From: Paenibacillus_AB hodogayensis
GTDB taxonomy: Bacteria > Bacillota > Bacilli > Paenibacillales > NBRC-103111
Length of the DNA stretch: 64,000 nucleotides
Direction of reading: 5' to 3'
Assembly: GCF_039536325.1 (NCBI RefSeq)
Contig: NZ_BAAAYO010000008.1
Coordinates: 248,001 to 312,000 of the forward strand
Below, piece after piece: positions 8,499-16,968 of this stretch; position 1 is the stretch's first letter; each line of letters starts with the position of its first letter. The translations under genes were made by a program, and so were the position numbers. The notes below the pieces were generated by a model. That model worked only from the letters and a program-made list of their open reading frames with translations, did not search any database and was not told the DNA's origin.

Positions 8499-9422
8499 TT
8501 AAGGAGTCAGCTTGGAGCTGAGGGCCGCAGCGACCTGCTTGTTGGCGTCGGATATGGCTGCGAGAACTTTGGCCCGACCGGCGCTGTCCATCGCGTTCAA
8601 AATATCCAGCACTTTCGCCGGGCTGCCCGTATTCATTTCAATCAGGATCGCAGCGGCGCTTTTCGGAACCATCTGCGAGAACGTCTGTCCCAAATCGTTC
8701 TTCGTTGCCGCAGGCACCGGCTTCTGGTCCTGCTGCTTGTTGACGTCGAGTCTTTCCTGAAGCGCGGCAATCTGCATGTCTTTTGCCGGAACGACGTCTT
8801 TCAACTGGATCGAGGCTTCCGCCGCAACTGCCGGCGTCATTTTCTCCAGCACCTTGCCACGATCGGCCGGTTTCATCTCGCTCAAGACAAGTACGCGTTC
8901 CTTCAGAGTCAGCGCCTCGAGAATCGGGGCCGATTTGCTCGGCATCATGCCGGCGTAGATCGACGCCAATTGCTGTACCTGAGCGCGGTACTGATCGTCG
9001 GTCTGCGTCTTGTTCTTCATCTTGTCTTCCATCTCGGTCAGTTGCGTCTTCAGTTCCTTGATCGTCTGATCTTTCTGCTGGCTTTGGCTGGAGGCGTTTT
9101 GCAGTTCGCTCTGCGCTTTCTCCAGTTGTGCCTTTAATTGTTCGACTGCCGCCGAATCGCCGGCAGCCGTTGTAGCTGCGGTCCCGCCGGAGCTGGAAGG
9201 CAGCGTCACCTTGCTTGACTTATCGGTCGTCTTTGGATCGGGTATCAGCTTCTCCAGCACCGGAACCTTGTTCGCTGCCTTCAATACATTATTCATGATG
9301 TTCGAATCGAAGAGCGCAAACATGACGCCGAGAAGCACAAGCAGGAAAATGATCGGGGTCGCAAAAAACAGAAATCGCTCGAACGCCCCGTATGAAGATT
9401 TTTCCGCTTCCGAATCCGCCAT
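8499..9422 (-). CDS. ylxF: MotE/YlxF-family flagellar membrane protein
   Basis: This 307-residue protein has one N-terminal transmembrane helix (about 19-41), a Thr/Ser/Pro linker, a predicted coiled coil (about 92-150, with QLEKAQSELQNASSQSQQK), and a C-terminal helical half resembling the MgtE N-terminal / MotE domain, with repeats such as ASIYAGMMPSKSAPILEAL and MVPKSAAAILIEMNTGSPAK. Its Bacillus counterpart YlxF lies between fliJ and fliK. MotE-type proteins chaperone the stator protein MotB in other bacteria; that role here is inferred. Confidence 0.85.
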   Translation of the reverse strand: MADSEAEKSSYGAFERFLFFATPIIFLLVLLGVMFALFDSNIMNNVLKAANKVPVLEKLIPDPKTTDKSSKVTLPSSSGGTAATTAAGDSAAVEQLKAQLEKAQSELQNASSQSQQKDQTIKELKTQLTEMEDKMKNKTQTDDQYRAQVQQLASIYAGMMPSKSAPILEALTLKERVLVLSEMKPADRGKVLEKMTPAVAAEASIQLKDVVPAKDMQIAALQERLDVNKQQDQKPVPAATKNDLGQTFSQMVPKSAAAILIEMNTGSPAKVLDILNAMDSAGRAKVLAAISDANKQVAAALSSKLTP

Positions 9423-9455
9423 ATCGCTAACCCCCTTCCGGTTGTAAGCTGCCGT

Positions 9456-9893
9456 CTATATCGTCTGGATGCGGCGAGTTAAAGCGATTTCGTCCAGTTC
9501 CTCCTGCTCTTTCTTCAGAAGCAATGCGGTAAACTGCGCTTGCGCCTTTTCTTTGGCTTTGGACCAAACCTTCTCTTCCATCATCTTTGCGGTCAGCGCC
9601 TGCTGCTTGTCGGCTACGTTGGCCTTGGCCCGCTCCACGTCGTGCGCCTTCAAGCGAATTTGCTGCTCCAGATGCTGCGAATACTGCTGAAGCAGCTGGA
9701 TTTGCGAGATTGTCGTTCCGCGCGCCGCCTGCTCCAGCTCTTCGCCGACGCTTCTGCGCTCAACTTCCAGCTCTGACAGCGACTGCTCTTCCTGCTGCAG
9801 GCGTCCGATCGCTTCGGACAGCACCCACTCGGCCTGTTCTTTTTCGTTCGTCTTCAAATCAACCAGCTTTTGCAATGGATACCGGAACCTCAT
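9456..9893 (-). CDS. fliJ: FliJ, flagellar export chaperone/ATPase stalk
   Basis: FliJ (145 aa) is the coiled-coil stalk inserted into the FliI hexamer, and it escorts export chaperones to FlhA. The whole protein is predicted to be helical and is rich in Glu, Gln and Lys. The N-terminal FRYPLQKLVDLKTNEKEQAE is the family signature. It begins eight bases after the fliI stop with ATG, and the upstream GGAGG lies inside the end of fliI. Length and position are typical. Confidence 0.93.
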   Translation of the reverse strand: MRFRYPLQKLVDLKTNEKEQAEWVLSEAIGRLQQEEQSLSELEVERRSVGEELEQAARGTTISQIQLLQQYSQHLEQQIRLKAHDVERAKANVADKQQALTAKMMEEKVWSKAKEKAQAQFTALLLKKEQEELDEIALTRRIQTI

Positions 9894-9901
9894 GCGCCTC
9901 T

Positions 9902-11224
9902 TTAGCCTCCGCCGAATTGTTCGACCAGTTGGTTGTAAGCCAGATTGTAGTCGATCTTTTCGCTCGTTTTTTGCCGCAAATAAGACCAGATCGTCTGAAT
10001 ATAGTCGAGAGAGGTATCTATCTCCAGGTTGGAACCCTTCTGGTACGCCCCGATATTAATAAGATCTTCCGAATCCTTATAGATGGATAATAATCGCTTC
10101 AACCGGTCGGCGGCATCGGTCTGCTGCTCCGGCACGATCTCCTTCATGCAGCGGCTGACGCTGGACAAGACATTAATCGCCGGGTAATGGCCTTTATGGG
10201 CTAAATTCCGGTCCAGGACGATATGCCCGTCCAGTATGCCGCGCACCGTATCGGCAATAGGCTCGTTCATATCATCGCCATCCACGAGCACCGTGTAAAA
10301 TGCGGTAATCGAGCCTTTCGGACCGGTCCCCGCCCTTTCCAGCAGCTTGGGCAAATTGGCGAACACGGAAGGGGTATAGCCCCTTGTCGCCGGGGGCTCG
10401 CCGATCGCCAGCCCGACCTCGCGCAGCGCCATCGCATACCGGGTCACCGAATCCATCATCAACATCACGTTCAAGCCCCGGTCGCGAAAATATTCGGCGA
10501 TCGTCGTCGCGATCAGCGCGCCCTTCATCCGGATCAAAGCCGGCTGGTCGGACGTTGCCACCACCACGACGGAACGGGCCAAGCCCTCCGGTCCGAGATC
10601 CCGTTCGATAAAATCGAGCACCTCGCGTCCGCGCTCGCCGATTAGACCGATGACGTTCACATCCGCCGAAGTATTGCGCGCAATCATGCCCATCAGCGTA
10701 CTTTTGCCGACGCCGGAACCGGCGAATATGCCTACGCGCTGGCCTTTGCCTAGCGTCAGCAAGCCGTCGATACAACGCACGCCGACGCTGATCGGCTCGT
10801 GCACGCGCGGACGGTTTAACGGGTTGTTCACAACCGCGTTCGTCGAATAGTGAGGCATTCGCGTCGGTAAAAACGATCCGTCCAGCGGCTGTCCGAGCCC
10901 ATCCAGCACTTTACCGAGCAGCTCGTGTCCGACCTGTACGGTAAGAGGCTTGCCGGTACCGACCACATCGCAGCCGGGTCCGATCGAATGCAGCTCTCCG
11001 AGCGGCATAAGAATCACTTTATTGTTGCGAAAGCCGACCACCTCGGCCTTCAACGGCTGCGCAGACTTGAACGGATAAATGTAACATACGTCGCCGACGC
11101 TGGCGTCGGGTCCTTCCGACTCGACCGTAAGTCCGATGACCTGCGTCACTTTGCCGTTTACCCGGATCGGGTCGATATGCCGCAAATAATCGATGTATTT
11201 GTGCGCTTGGGGAGCATTATTCAT
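9902..11224 (-). CDS. fliI: FliI, flagellar export ATPase
   Basis: FliI (440 aa) hydrolyses ATP to unfold and deliver export substrates. The Walker A motif GSGVGKST (169-176) and the Walker B region LNVMLMMDSVTRYA (about 253) are intact, and the F1-type sequence GYTPSVFANLPKLLERAG follows. The start overlaps the fliH stop by eight bases, consistent with the FliH-FliI complex being made from coupled cistrons. Length matches Bacillus FliI. Confidence 0.97.
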   Translation of the reverse strand: MNNAPQAHKYIDYLRHIDPIRVNGKVTQVIGLTVESEGPDASVGDVCYIYPFKSAQPLKAEVVGFRNNKVILMPLGELHSIGPGCDVVGTGKPLTVQVGHELLGKVLDGLGQPLDGSFLPTRMPHYSTNAVVNNPLNRPRVHEPISVGVRCIDGLLTLGKGQRVGIFAGSGVGKSTLMGMIARNTSADVNVIGLIGERGREVLDFIERDLGPEGLARSVVVVATSDQPALIRMKGALIATTIAEYFRDRGLNVMLMMDSVTRYAMALREVGLAIGEPPATRGYTPSVFANLPKLLERAGTGPKGSITAFYTVLVDGDDMNEPIADTVRGILDGHIVLDRNLAHKGHYPAINVLSSVSRCMKEIVPEQQTDAADRLKRLLSIYKDSEDLINIGAYQKGSNLEIDTSLDYIQTIWSYLRQKTSEKIDYNLAYNQLVEQFGGG

Positions 11225-12062
11225 CCGCGTAAGCTCCTTCGCTTCGGAATGCTACCTGCTGCAAGCCTTTTTTGATTTCGTTCAGCTGCGTGTCGATTCT
11301 CGCGTCGATGCTGCCGAACGAAGAACGGATCACGCAACCTTGATCGCGTACGGTCGGATCGGGAATAATTTGCAGCTCCGCTTGCGAATCGATAGCAAGC
11401 ATCAATTCCTCGCGCGAGTCGACGACGAACTGGAAGTGATCGGCCGATACGCACAAGGTGATAATACCTTGCTCTCTGCGGCGGAGCAGCACTTTCTTGA
11501 TCAGCTCGACGGACCATTCCGGCTCCAGGGACAGCTGCCTGCCGACAATTTTCTCGGCGATCGAGCAGCTCAGCTCGATCAGAAACGGCTCCGACTCCTG
11601 AATCAACTGATGCTTGAGCGTCACGGCGCTCTCGATGATCGTCCGGGCTTCGGCCAGCAGCTGCTCGTATTGGCCGTGAACTTCCGCGGTCGCTTCCTCG
11701 TAGCCTTGCCGATAGCCGGTCTCGCGACCGGCCTCCCGCGCTTCGTCGGCCGTACGCGCGTCCTCCGCCCTTCGCTCGTCCCACCAGCCGTTTATTTCAT
11801 CGCTCGCTTCCTGACGAATACGAGCGGCGTCTTCGTTCGCCAGGGCGACGACCGATTCGGCGTAAGACTCGGCGTCCTGAATGATTTGTTCCTTCGCGGC
11901 AAGCGCCGCGGCCACCTCGGCGGGGATCGACTCCTCTTGAACCGCTTCGGCGTCCTCGCCTGCTTCCGGCTCTTGCTCGGAAAAAATTTCGGCCACTGCA
12001 ACTTGGATCAGCTTTTTATCGTCTATAGGGATATAATGCGTCGCTTTGATGACGTTAGACAA
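11217..12062 (-). CDS. fliH: FliH, flagellar export ATPase regulator
   Basis: FliH holds FliI at the export gate and C ring. The start is read as TTG at 12062, nine bases after GGGGGAG, giving 281 residues opening MSNVIKATHYIPIDDKK; the longer frame to 12134 lies within fliG and has no ribosome site. The middle (about 70-160) is a Glu/Ala-rich helical segment. The C-terminal domain includes LIELSCSIAEKIVGRQLSLEP and DQGCVIRSSFGSIDARIDTQL, as in FliH/YscL. It overlaps fliG by eight bases and fliI by eight bases. Confidence 0.93.
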   Translation of the reverse strand: MSNVIKATHYIPIDDKKLIQVAVAEIFSEQEPEAGEDAEAVQEESIPAEVAAALAAKEQIIQDAESYAESVVALANEDAARIRQEASDEINGWWDERRAEDARTADEAREAGRETGYRQGYEEATAEVHGQYEQLLAEARTIIESAVTLKHQLIQESEPFLIELSCSIAEKIVGRQLSLEPEWSVELIKKVLLRRREQGIITLCVSADHFQFVVDSREELMLAIDSQAELQIIPDPTVRDQGCVIRSSFGSIDARIDTQLNEIKKGLQQVAFRSEGAYADE

Positions 12063-13071
12063 TGATATCGTCTCCCCCGCCGCGAGCGATAATGATTTCT
12101 CCTGCCTCTTCCAAACGACGGATTGTCGCCACAATGCGCGTCTGCGCCTCTTCGACGTCGCGCAGCCGTACAGGCCCCATATACTCCATTTCTTCCCGGA
12201 ACGTCTCCGCCATGCGCTTGGACATATTCCGGAAAATGACTTCGCGCACTTCCTCGCTGGCCACTTTCAGGGCAAGCTGCAGGTCGGCGTTTTCGATATC
12301 CCGTATAATGCGCTGAATCGAGCGATTGTCGATATTGACGATATCCTCGAATACGAACATCCGCTTCTTGATTTCCTCGGCCAGCTCCGGGTCTTGGATT
12401 TCCAGCGAGTCGAGAATCGTCCGTTCGGTTCCGCGGTCGACCCCATTCAAAATTTGCACGATCGCTTCGATGCCGCCTGCCGATGTGTAGTCCTGCGTTA
12501 CGGTCGAGGACAGCTTCTGCTCCAATACGCGCTCTACTTGGTTAATGACTTCCGGCGACGTGCTGTCCATCATCGCGATCCGCTTCGCTACGTCAGCCTG
12601 CTTTTCCTGAGGCAGCGAGGACAAAATGATCGAAGCCTGGTCAGGCTGCAAATACGACAAAATGAGCGCGATCGTCTGCGAGTTTTCATTTTGAATAAAG
12701 TTCAAAATTTGCGCAGGATCGGCTTTGCGCGCAAAGTCGAACGGCCTGACCTGCAAGGTGGCTGTCAGACGGTTGATAATATCCATTGCCCGGCTGGTGC
12801 CGAGCGCCTTCTCCAAAATTTCTCTGGCGTATTGAATACCGCCCTGCGAAATATATTCCTGAACCAAGCAAATCTGATGAAATTCGGCCAGAATCGCTTC
12901 CTTCTCGGCGCTATCCACTTTTCTCACATTGGCGATTTCAAGCGTCAACTGCTCGATCTCTTCCTCGCGCAAATGCTTGAATATTTGAGCGGATACTTCC
13001 GGCCCGAGACTGATGAGCAAAATGGCGGCCTTTTGTCGCCCGGTCAATCCTTGCTGCACCGCTTTTGCCAC
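12055..13071 (-). CDS. fliG: FliG, flagellar motor switch protein
   Basis: FliG (338 aa) sits on the MS ring, contacts the stators and transmits torque. The N-terminal domain begins AVQQGLTGRQKAAILLISLG; the middle has the EHPQ-like position and the LPQEKQADVAKRIAMM segment; the C-terminal domain holds the torque helix EIKKRMFVFEDIVNIDNRSI with charged residues, then RGPVRLRDVEEAQ-like text (MGPVRLRDVEEAQTRIV). The start is GTG at 13071 behind GGGGGG. It lies 12 bases after fliF. Confidence 0.97.
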   Translation of the reverse strand: MAKAVQQGLTGRQKAAILLISLGPEVSAQIFKHLREEEIEQLTLEIANVRKVDSAEKEAILAEFHQICLVQEYISQGGIQYAREILEKALGTSRAMDIINRLTATLQVRPFDFARKADPAQILNFIQNENSQTIALILSYLQPDQASIILSSLPQEKQADVAKRIAMMDSTSPEVINQVERVLEQKLSSTVTQDYTSAGGIEAIVQILNGVDRGTERTILDSLEIQDPELAEEIKKRMFVFEDIVNIDNRSIQRIIRDIENADLQLALKVASEEVREVIFRNMSKRMAETFREEMEYMGPVRLRDVEEAQTRIVATIRRLEEAGEIIIARGGGDDIIV

Positions 13072-13083
13072 AGGAGTCCCCCC

Positions 13084-14667
13084 TTATTCATCCACTAGCC
13101 ACGTACGCAGCAAATTTACGAACTCCTCCGGCTTTTTCTTGGCGAGCCCTTCCAACTGTTTGCGAACCTGATTTTCGTTGGCGTTTTCCATATCGATCGT
13201 CGGCAGTTCGATCCGAGTCGGCGGAGACAGCTCCTCTTCGGCCGGTACGGCCTGCTGCTGTCTTCTCCGGCGGATGAAATATCCGGCCGCTCCGGCAATC
13301 GCCATCGCCGCAACGCCGATGCCGCCCCACATCCAATAGTTGATCGCAGTTTGTGCCGTTGCCGGCGTATCCGCGAACGGCTGGGCGAACAGCGTCACTT
13401 TGCGCCCGATATCGTCCGGGGTAAACGTCTGCCCGCTGTCTGCAAGCGTTGCCGAGACAATGCTCACCAGCGTTCTTTGAATATTGTCCTTCATTTCCTG
13501 GGTCAGCGAGGCCGGATCGTTTTTCACAGGAGGCTCGATTCCGACACTTATCGACAAATCTTTGACGATGAAAGGACTGGACACGATCTCATTCGTGATC
13601 CGATTGACTTCGTAATTGACGATCCGATTCGTCTCTTCCGATTCCGTACGCCCGCCTGCCGCTTGCCCGCCTTGGTACGTCGGAACATCGGTAGTGCCCG
13701 TCCCCGGTACGCCGCCGGTCGGATTGCCGTTGCTCGAAGCGGACTTGTTGTTCTCCTGCGTACTGATTTCGATGCCTTTGCCGTCCACGGTATTCACCGG
13801 AGTCACCAGATTTTGCCGGCTGGTCTTCTGATCGAAGTTCAAAGTGGAGATAACGCTGACGACCACTTTGTCGGGAGCGTACATTTTCCCTAGCAAACTC
13901 ATAATATTTTTTTGCAGCTCGTTCTGAAACTGATTCCTGACCTGGAATTGCTGCTGAATTTGACCGGAAGTGCCCGCTATCGCCCCGTTCGTTTTGGAGT
14001 ACGCAAGCAATTCCCCATTCTGGTTGGAAATCGTAATATTCTCGTATTTCAGTTTCGGAATCGTCTTGGCGACCAAGTTGTACATCGTATCGATTTGAGC
14101 CTGATCGAACCGGTAACCGTTCTCGATAATCAACATGACCGAAGCTGTTGATTCCTGAGGCTGGGTCGACAAAAACGCGCTGTCCTTCGGAACCGTGATC
14201 AACACTTTGGAGCTGGCAACGCCGTTGATTTGATTGAACATTTGTTGAATTTCGCCTTGCATCGCATTAATCAGCTTTACGTTGAACTCGTTGTCGGACA
14301 TCCCGAACGTATTGCTTCCTTCAAATGCGCCGTAACCGAGCGAGCCGTTCTTGTTCAAGCCTTGTGATTCGACATCGAGCTTGATCGAAGCGGCCGCGCT
14401 TGCCGGAACCGCTATGCTCGTGCCGTCGGGGCTGAGCTGATAAGCGACTTTGGCATTATCCAAATACTTCTTGATGTTGGCTGCGTCGTTCGGCTGCAGG
14501 TTGCGGAACGCCGTTACATATTCCGTTTTCGATAAATTAATGGATGTCAAAATAATGACGGCTATCAAAATTGCGATCGTGCCGAATATCATATATTTTT
14601 GATTTTTGCTTAGCTGTTTCCAATATTGAGTCGCTTTGTCCCGATATTGGACCAATGTCTCGTTCAC
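13084..14667 (-). CDS. fliF: FliF, flagellar MS-ring protein
   Basis: FliF (527 aa) forms the membrane-embedded MS ring. Two transmembrane helices are visible, at about 24-45 and 440-462 (INYWMWGGIGVAAMAIAGAAG), bracketing a large periplasmic-side region. That region has the ring-building motifs LQPNDAANIKKYLDNAKVAY and NGVASSKVLITVPKDSAFLS. The cytosolic tail ends NLLRTWLVDE and is the FliG-binding part. The start is GTG behind GGGGTGACATA. Length and order after fliE are standard. Confidence 0.97.
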   Translation of the reverse strand: MNETLVQYRDKATQYWKQLSKNQKYMIFGTIAILIAVIILTSINLSKTEYVTAFRNLQPNDAANIKKYLDNAKVAYQLSPDGTSIAVPASAAASIKLDVESQGLNKNGSLGYGAFEGSNTFGMSDNEFNVKLINAMQGEIQQMFNQINGVASSKVLITVPKDSAFLSTQPQESTASVMLIIENGYRFDQAQIDTMYNLVAKTIPKLKYENITISNQNGELLAYSKTNGAIAGTSGQIQQQFQVRNQFQNELQKNIMSLLGKMYAPDKVVVSVISTLNFDQKTSRQNLVTPVNTVDGKGIEISTQENNKSASSNGNPTGGVPGTGTTDVPTYQGGQAAGGRTESEETNRIVNYEVNRITNEIVSSPFIVKDLSISVGIEPPVKNDPASLTQEMKDNIQRTLVSIVSATLADSGQTFTPDDIGRKVTLFAQPFADTPATAQTAINYWMWGGIGVAAMAIAGAAGYFIRRRRQQQAVPAEEELSPPTRIELPTIDMENANENQVRKQLEGLAKKKPEEFVNLLRTWLVDE

Positions 14668-14710
14668 TATGTCACCCCGCCCGGGAATCTGCTGCGCCTA
14701 CCTGGTTGAA

Positions 14711-15019
14711 TTAAATCTGGGTCCTCATTACCTCCTGGTACGCTTCGATCACTTTGTTGCGAAGCTGTACGGTCATTTCCAGGCTGAGCGAGAGCTTCTC
14801 CGCAGCTATGGTCAGTTGGTGGACATCCGCGATTTGGCCGGTTACGAATTGGTCGTTCAACTTATCGACGGCGCTCGTCTGTTTGTTCAACCCATTCATG
14901 GCGTCGTTCAGAAACGAGCCGAAGTCTTTGGCAAGCTGGGCCGCGCCTTCATCGGCGTTCGGTCCGGCGGACGCGGACACTAGCGGTTTTTTCGGTAAAA
15001 ATCCGATTTGCTGAATCAT
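14711..15019 (-). CDS. fliE: FliE, MS-ring/rod junction protein
   Basis: FliE (102 aa) links the MS ring to the rod and is among the first exported substrates. The C-terminal half contains the family segment FVTGQIADVHQLTIAAEKLSLSLEMTVQLRNKVIEAYQEVMRTQI. The N-terminus is disordered. The start is ATG behind GAGGGG, and the gene lies between flgC and fliF as in Bacillus. A 43-base gap separates it from the flgC stop. Confidence 0.95.
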   Translation of the reverse strand: MIQQIGFLPKKPLVSASAGPNADEGAAQLAKDFGSFLNDAMNGLNKQTSAVDKLNDQFVTGQIADVHQLTIAAEKLSLSLEMTVQLRNKVIEAYQEVMRTQI

Positions 15020-15062
15020 GTTTCAAACCCCTCTGAGCGGTTTATAGTATGTATAACGGCTT

Positions 15063-15512
15063 TTATTTGCCGATCTCCAATGCTTTGGCGACCATCGATT
15101 TCGTAGCGTTCAGAGCGGTTACGTTTGCTTCGTAGGAACGGGTGGCCGACATCATATCGACCATTTCTTTCAAAATGTCGACGTTAGGCATTTCGACATA
15201 TCCGCGCTCGTCGGCGTCCGGATGAGTAGGATTATAGACTTGTTTGAAGGGGGCTTCGTCCTCGAATACGCGGGACACGCGCACACCCTCGCCCGTCGCT
15301 TCGCCAAGCGACTTTTGCAGTAGCTGGGAAAAAACGCCCGGTTCTTTCGCCTCCATCGTCACCACCTTGCGCTGGTAAGGCACCCATCGGCCGTCGACCA
15401 GCTTGCCGCGGGTCGTGTCCGCGTTGGCGATGTTTGAGGATATGACATCCATGCGAAACCGCTGCGCGGTTAGTGCGGAAGAACTAATGTCAAATCCGTT
15501 TGTAAGCTTCAT
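15063..15512 (-). CDS. flgC: FlgC, flagellar proximal rod protein
   Basis: FlgC (149 aa) is a proximal rod subunit. It carries the rod N-terminal motif FRMDVISSNIANADTTRG, the central YVEMPNVDILKEMVDMM, and the C-terminal helix SYEANVTALNATKSMVAKALEIGK, all typical of the family. The start is ATG behind a GGGGGGAG box, three bases after flgB. No unusual feature is seen. Confidence 0.96.
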   Translation of the reverse strand: MKLTNGFDISSSALTAQRFRMDVISSNIANADTTRGKLVDGRWVPYQRKVVTMEAKEPGVFSQLLQKSLGEATGEGVRVSRVFEDEAPFKQVYNPTHPDADERGYVEMPNVDILKEMVDMMSATRSYEANVTALNATKSMVAKALEIGK

Positions 15513-15515
15513 TCA

Positions 15516-15920
15516 TTATCTCCCCCCATTCAGTGCGGTGCGGTAGTTTTTCAGATCGTGGCTGACCTGACCGATCAGGACGTTGTAGCGCAGCTGGTTT
15601 TTGGCCAGGAGCGTCATTTCGTAATCGATGTCGACATTGTTCATGTTGTTGTTCATGATCGTGTTCTCATCCGTTACGACCTCCGGGACGGCAGGAGCGG
15701 CAGGACGTCCGATCGGGATATGCCTCGCATCGGTACGGCGGCCTTGAATCGACTTATTTGTCAATTCCTTCTCTAGCAGCTCTTCGAACTGCACATCAGA
15801 CCGTTTGAAATACGGGGTATCCTCGTTTGCGACGTTATTCGCTATCACTTTTTGTCGAAATGTGGCCGCTCCCAAAGTCCGTTCCATCAACCCAAGGCTC
15901 GGAGTATCCCAAAAAGCCAT
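15516..15920 (-). CDS. flgB: FlgB, flagellar proximal rod protein
   Basis: FlgB (134 aa) is a proximal rod subunit and the first gene of this fla/che operon. Motifs are the rod box FRQKVIANNVANEDTPYFKRSDVQFEELL and the C-terminal NNVDIDYEMTLLAKNQLRYN. The start is ATG at 15920; the ribosome site ahead of it is weak (AAAGTGGG). It is separated from codY by 222 AT-rich bases that hold the codY terminator and presumably the operon promoter. Confidence 0.95.
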   Translation of the reverse strand: MAFWDTPSLGLMERTLGAATFRQKVIANNVANEDTPYFKRSDVQFEELLEKELTNKSIQGRRTDARHIPIGRPAAPAVPEVVTDENTIMNNNMNNVDIDYEMTLLAKNQLRYNVLIGQVSHDLKNYRTALNGGR

Positions 15921-16052
15921 TCCAAATACCCACTTTCGCTAAAGTTATGTAATTTCTAATTCTTCATTCACCGCGAATATTCCTTCCGCGTGTTAGAAAA
16001 TGTCTAAAAAAATTTTGTAAATTGTCTATTTTTGTAACAATGCGAACCATAT

Positions 16053-16080
16053 ATATATTCCATCTAGTCACAAAAGTTTA
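16053..16080 (-). promoter_or_regulatory. Possible sigma-D-type promoter ahead of flgB
   Basis: Read on the minus strand, TAAA (16080-16077) is followed 16 bases later by GAATATAT (16060-16053), compared with the flagellar sigma consensus TAAA-N15-GCCGATAT. Five of eight -10 positions agree and the spacer is one base long. It lies about 130 bases upstream of flgB. The match is weak and no better sigma-A site was found in this AT-rich gap. Confidence 0.25.
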
Positions 16081-16088
16081 CAATAAGC

Positions 16089-16122
16089 AAAAAGCCCTAT
16101 CTTTTCCTCAAGACAGGGCTTT
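16089..16122 (-). terminator. Rho-independent terminator of hslVU-codY
   Basis: The arms AAAGCCCT (16091-16098) and AGGGCTTT (16115-16122) pair, extended by TCTT/AAGA after one mismatch. On the minus strand the stem is followed by a T-rich tail (TTTTTGCTTATT). It starts about 20 bases after the codY stop. Confidence 0.85.
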
Positions 16123-16142
16123 GGTCACTATATTCTAGTCAT

Positions 16143-16922
16143 CTAGGCTCTGGCGTTAGCGACGCTCTGCATCAACTGGTCGTTTAATATTTTGATATAG
16201 GTCCCCTTCATACCCAACGACCGGGTCTCGATGACCCCCGCGCTCTCCAGCTTGCGCAGCGCGTTGACGATCACAGAACGGGTTATGCCGACCCTGTCCG
16301 CTATTTTGCTGGCCACGAGGAGCCCTTCTCTGTCCTTCAATTCCTCGATAATATGATCGACGGCTTCCATCTCGCTGTAAGACAACGAATTGACGGCGAC
16401 CTGCACGACCGCCTTGCTTCTGGCGTCCAGCTCGATTTCCTCCGCATGCTCGCGCAGGATTTCCATGCCGATAATTGTCGAACCATATTCGGCCATAATG
16501 AGATCGTCGTCGATGAACGAATCGCCGCCCCGCGTCAGCACGACCGTGCCGAGACGGTCTCCCCCGCCAATGATTGGGATAATAGTCACATGAGCCTGAG
16601 AAAAAAACGAATGTATTTTTTCCGTAAACATGAAGTAAGGGCTATCCGAATCCCCATTGGACGAGGTTTCTTCGATTCGTTTTAAAATATTATTATACTC
16701 TTCGGGCAAACGCCGGCTCTGCACGATCATATCGTGAAGCGTGTCGGACGAAAACTGTTCGATAACCGCATAGCCGAGCAGCTTCCCTTTGCGGCTGATC
16801 ACAAAAATATTCGCTGCGATCAGATCGCGCAGCACCTCCGACATTTCCATAAAGCTGACGGCGTTCCCCGCCGCTCTTTGCAGCAGACGGTTCAAGCTTC
16901 TTGTCTTGCTCAGTAAACTCAT
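16143..16922 (-). CDS. codY: CodY, GTP/branched-chain amino acid-responsive repressor
   Basis: CodY (259 aa) represses adaptive genes while isoleucine/valine and GTP are plentiful. The N-terminal GAF domain binds the amino acid (opening MSLLSKTRSLNRLLQ). The C-terminal winged helix (about 195-240) holds SKIADRVGITRSVIVNALRK, the DNA-reading helix, followed by GVIETRSLGMKGTYIKILN. It is the last gene after hslVU, as in Bacillus, and a terminator follows. The start is ATG behind GGGAGG. Confidence 0.97.
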   Translation of the reverse strand: MSLLSKTRSLNRLLQRAAGNAVSFMEMSEVLRDLIAANIFVISRKGKLLGYAVIEQFSSDTLHDMIVQSRRLPEEYNNILKRIEETSSNGDSDSPYFMFTEKIHSFFSQAHVTIIPIIGGGDRLGTVVLTRGGDSFIDDDLIMAEYGSTIIGMEILREHAEEIELDARSKAVVQVAVNSLSYSEMEAVDHIIEELKDREGLLVASKIADRVGITRSVIVNALRKLESAGVIETRSLGMKGTYIKILNDQLMQSVANARA

Positions 16923-16968
16923 GATTGGGGCCTCCCGGGTATTGCAGAACCTGCCAGTCGGACAGAAC

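Noticed and set aside
15940..16085. AT-rich gap between codY and flgB as a replication origin
   Set aside because: No DnaA-box cluster or dnaA/dnaN genes; it is better explained as a terminator and promoter region.
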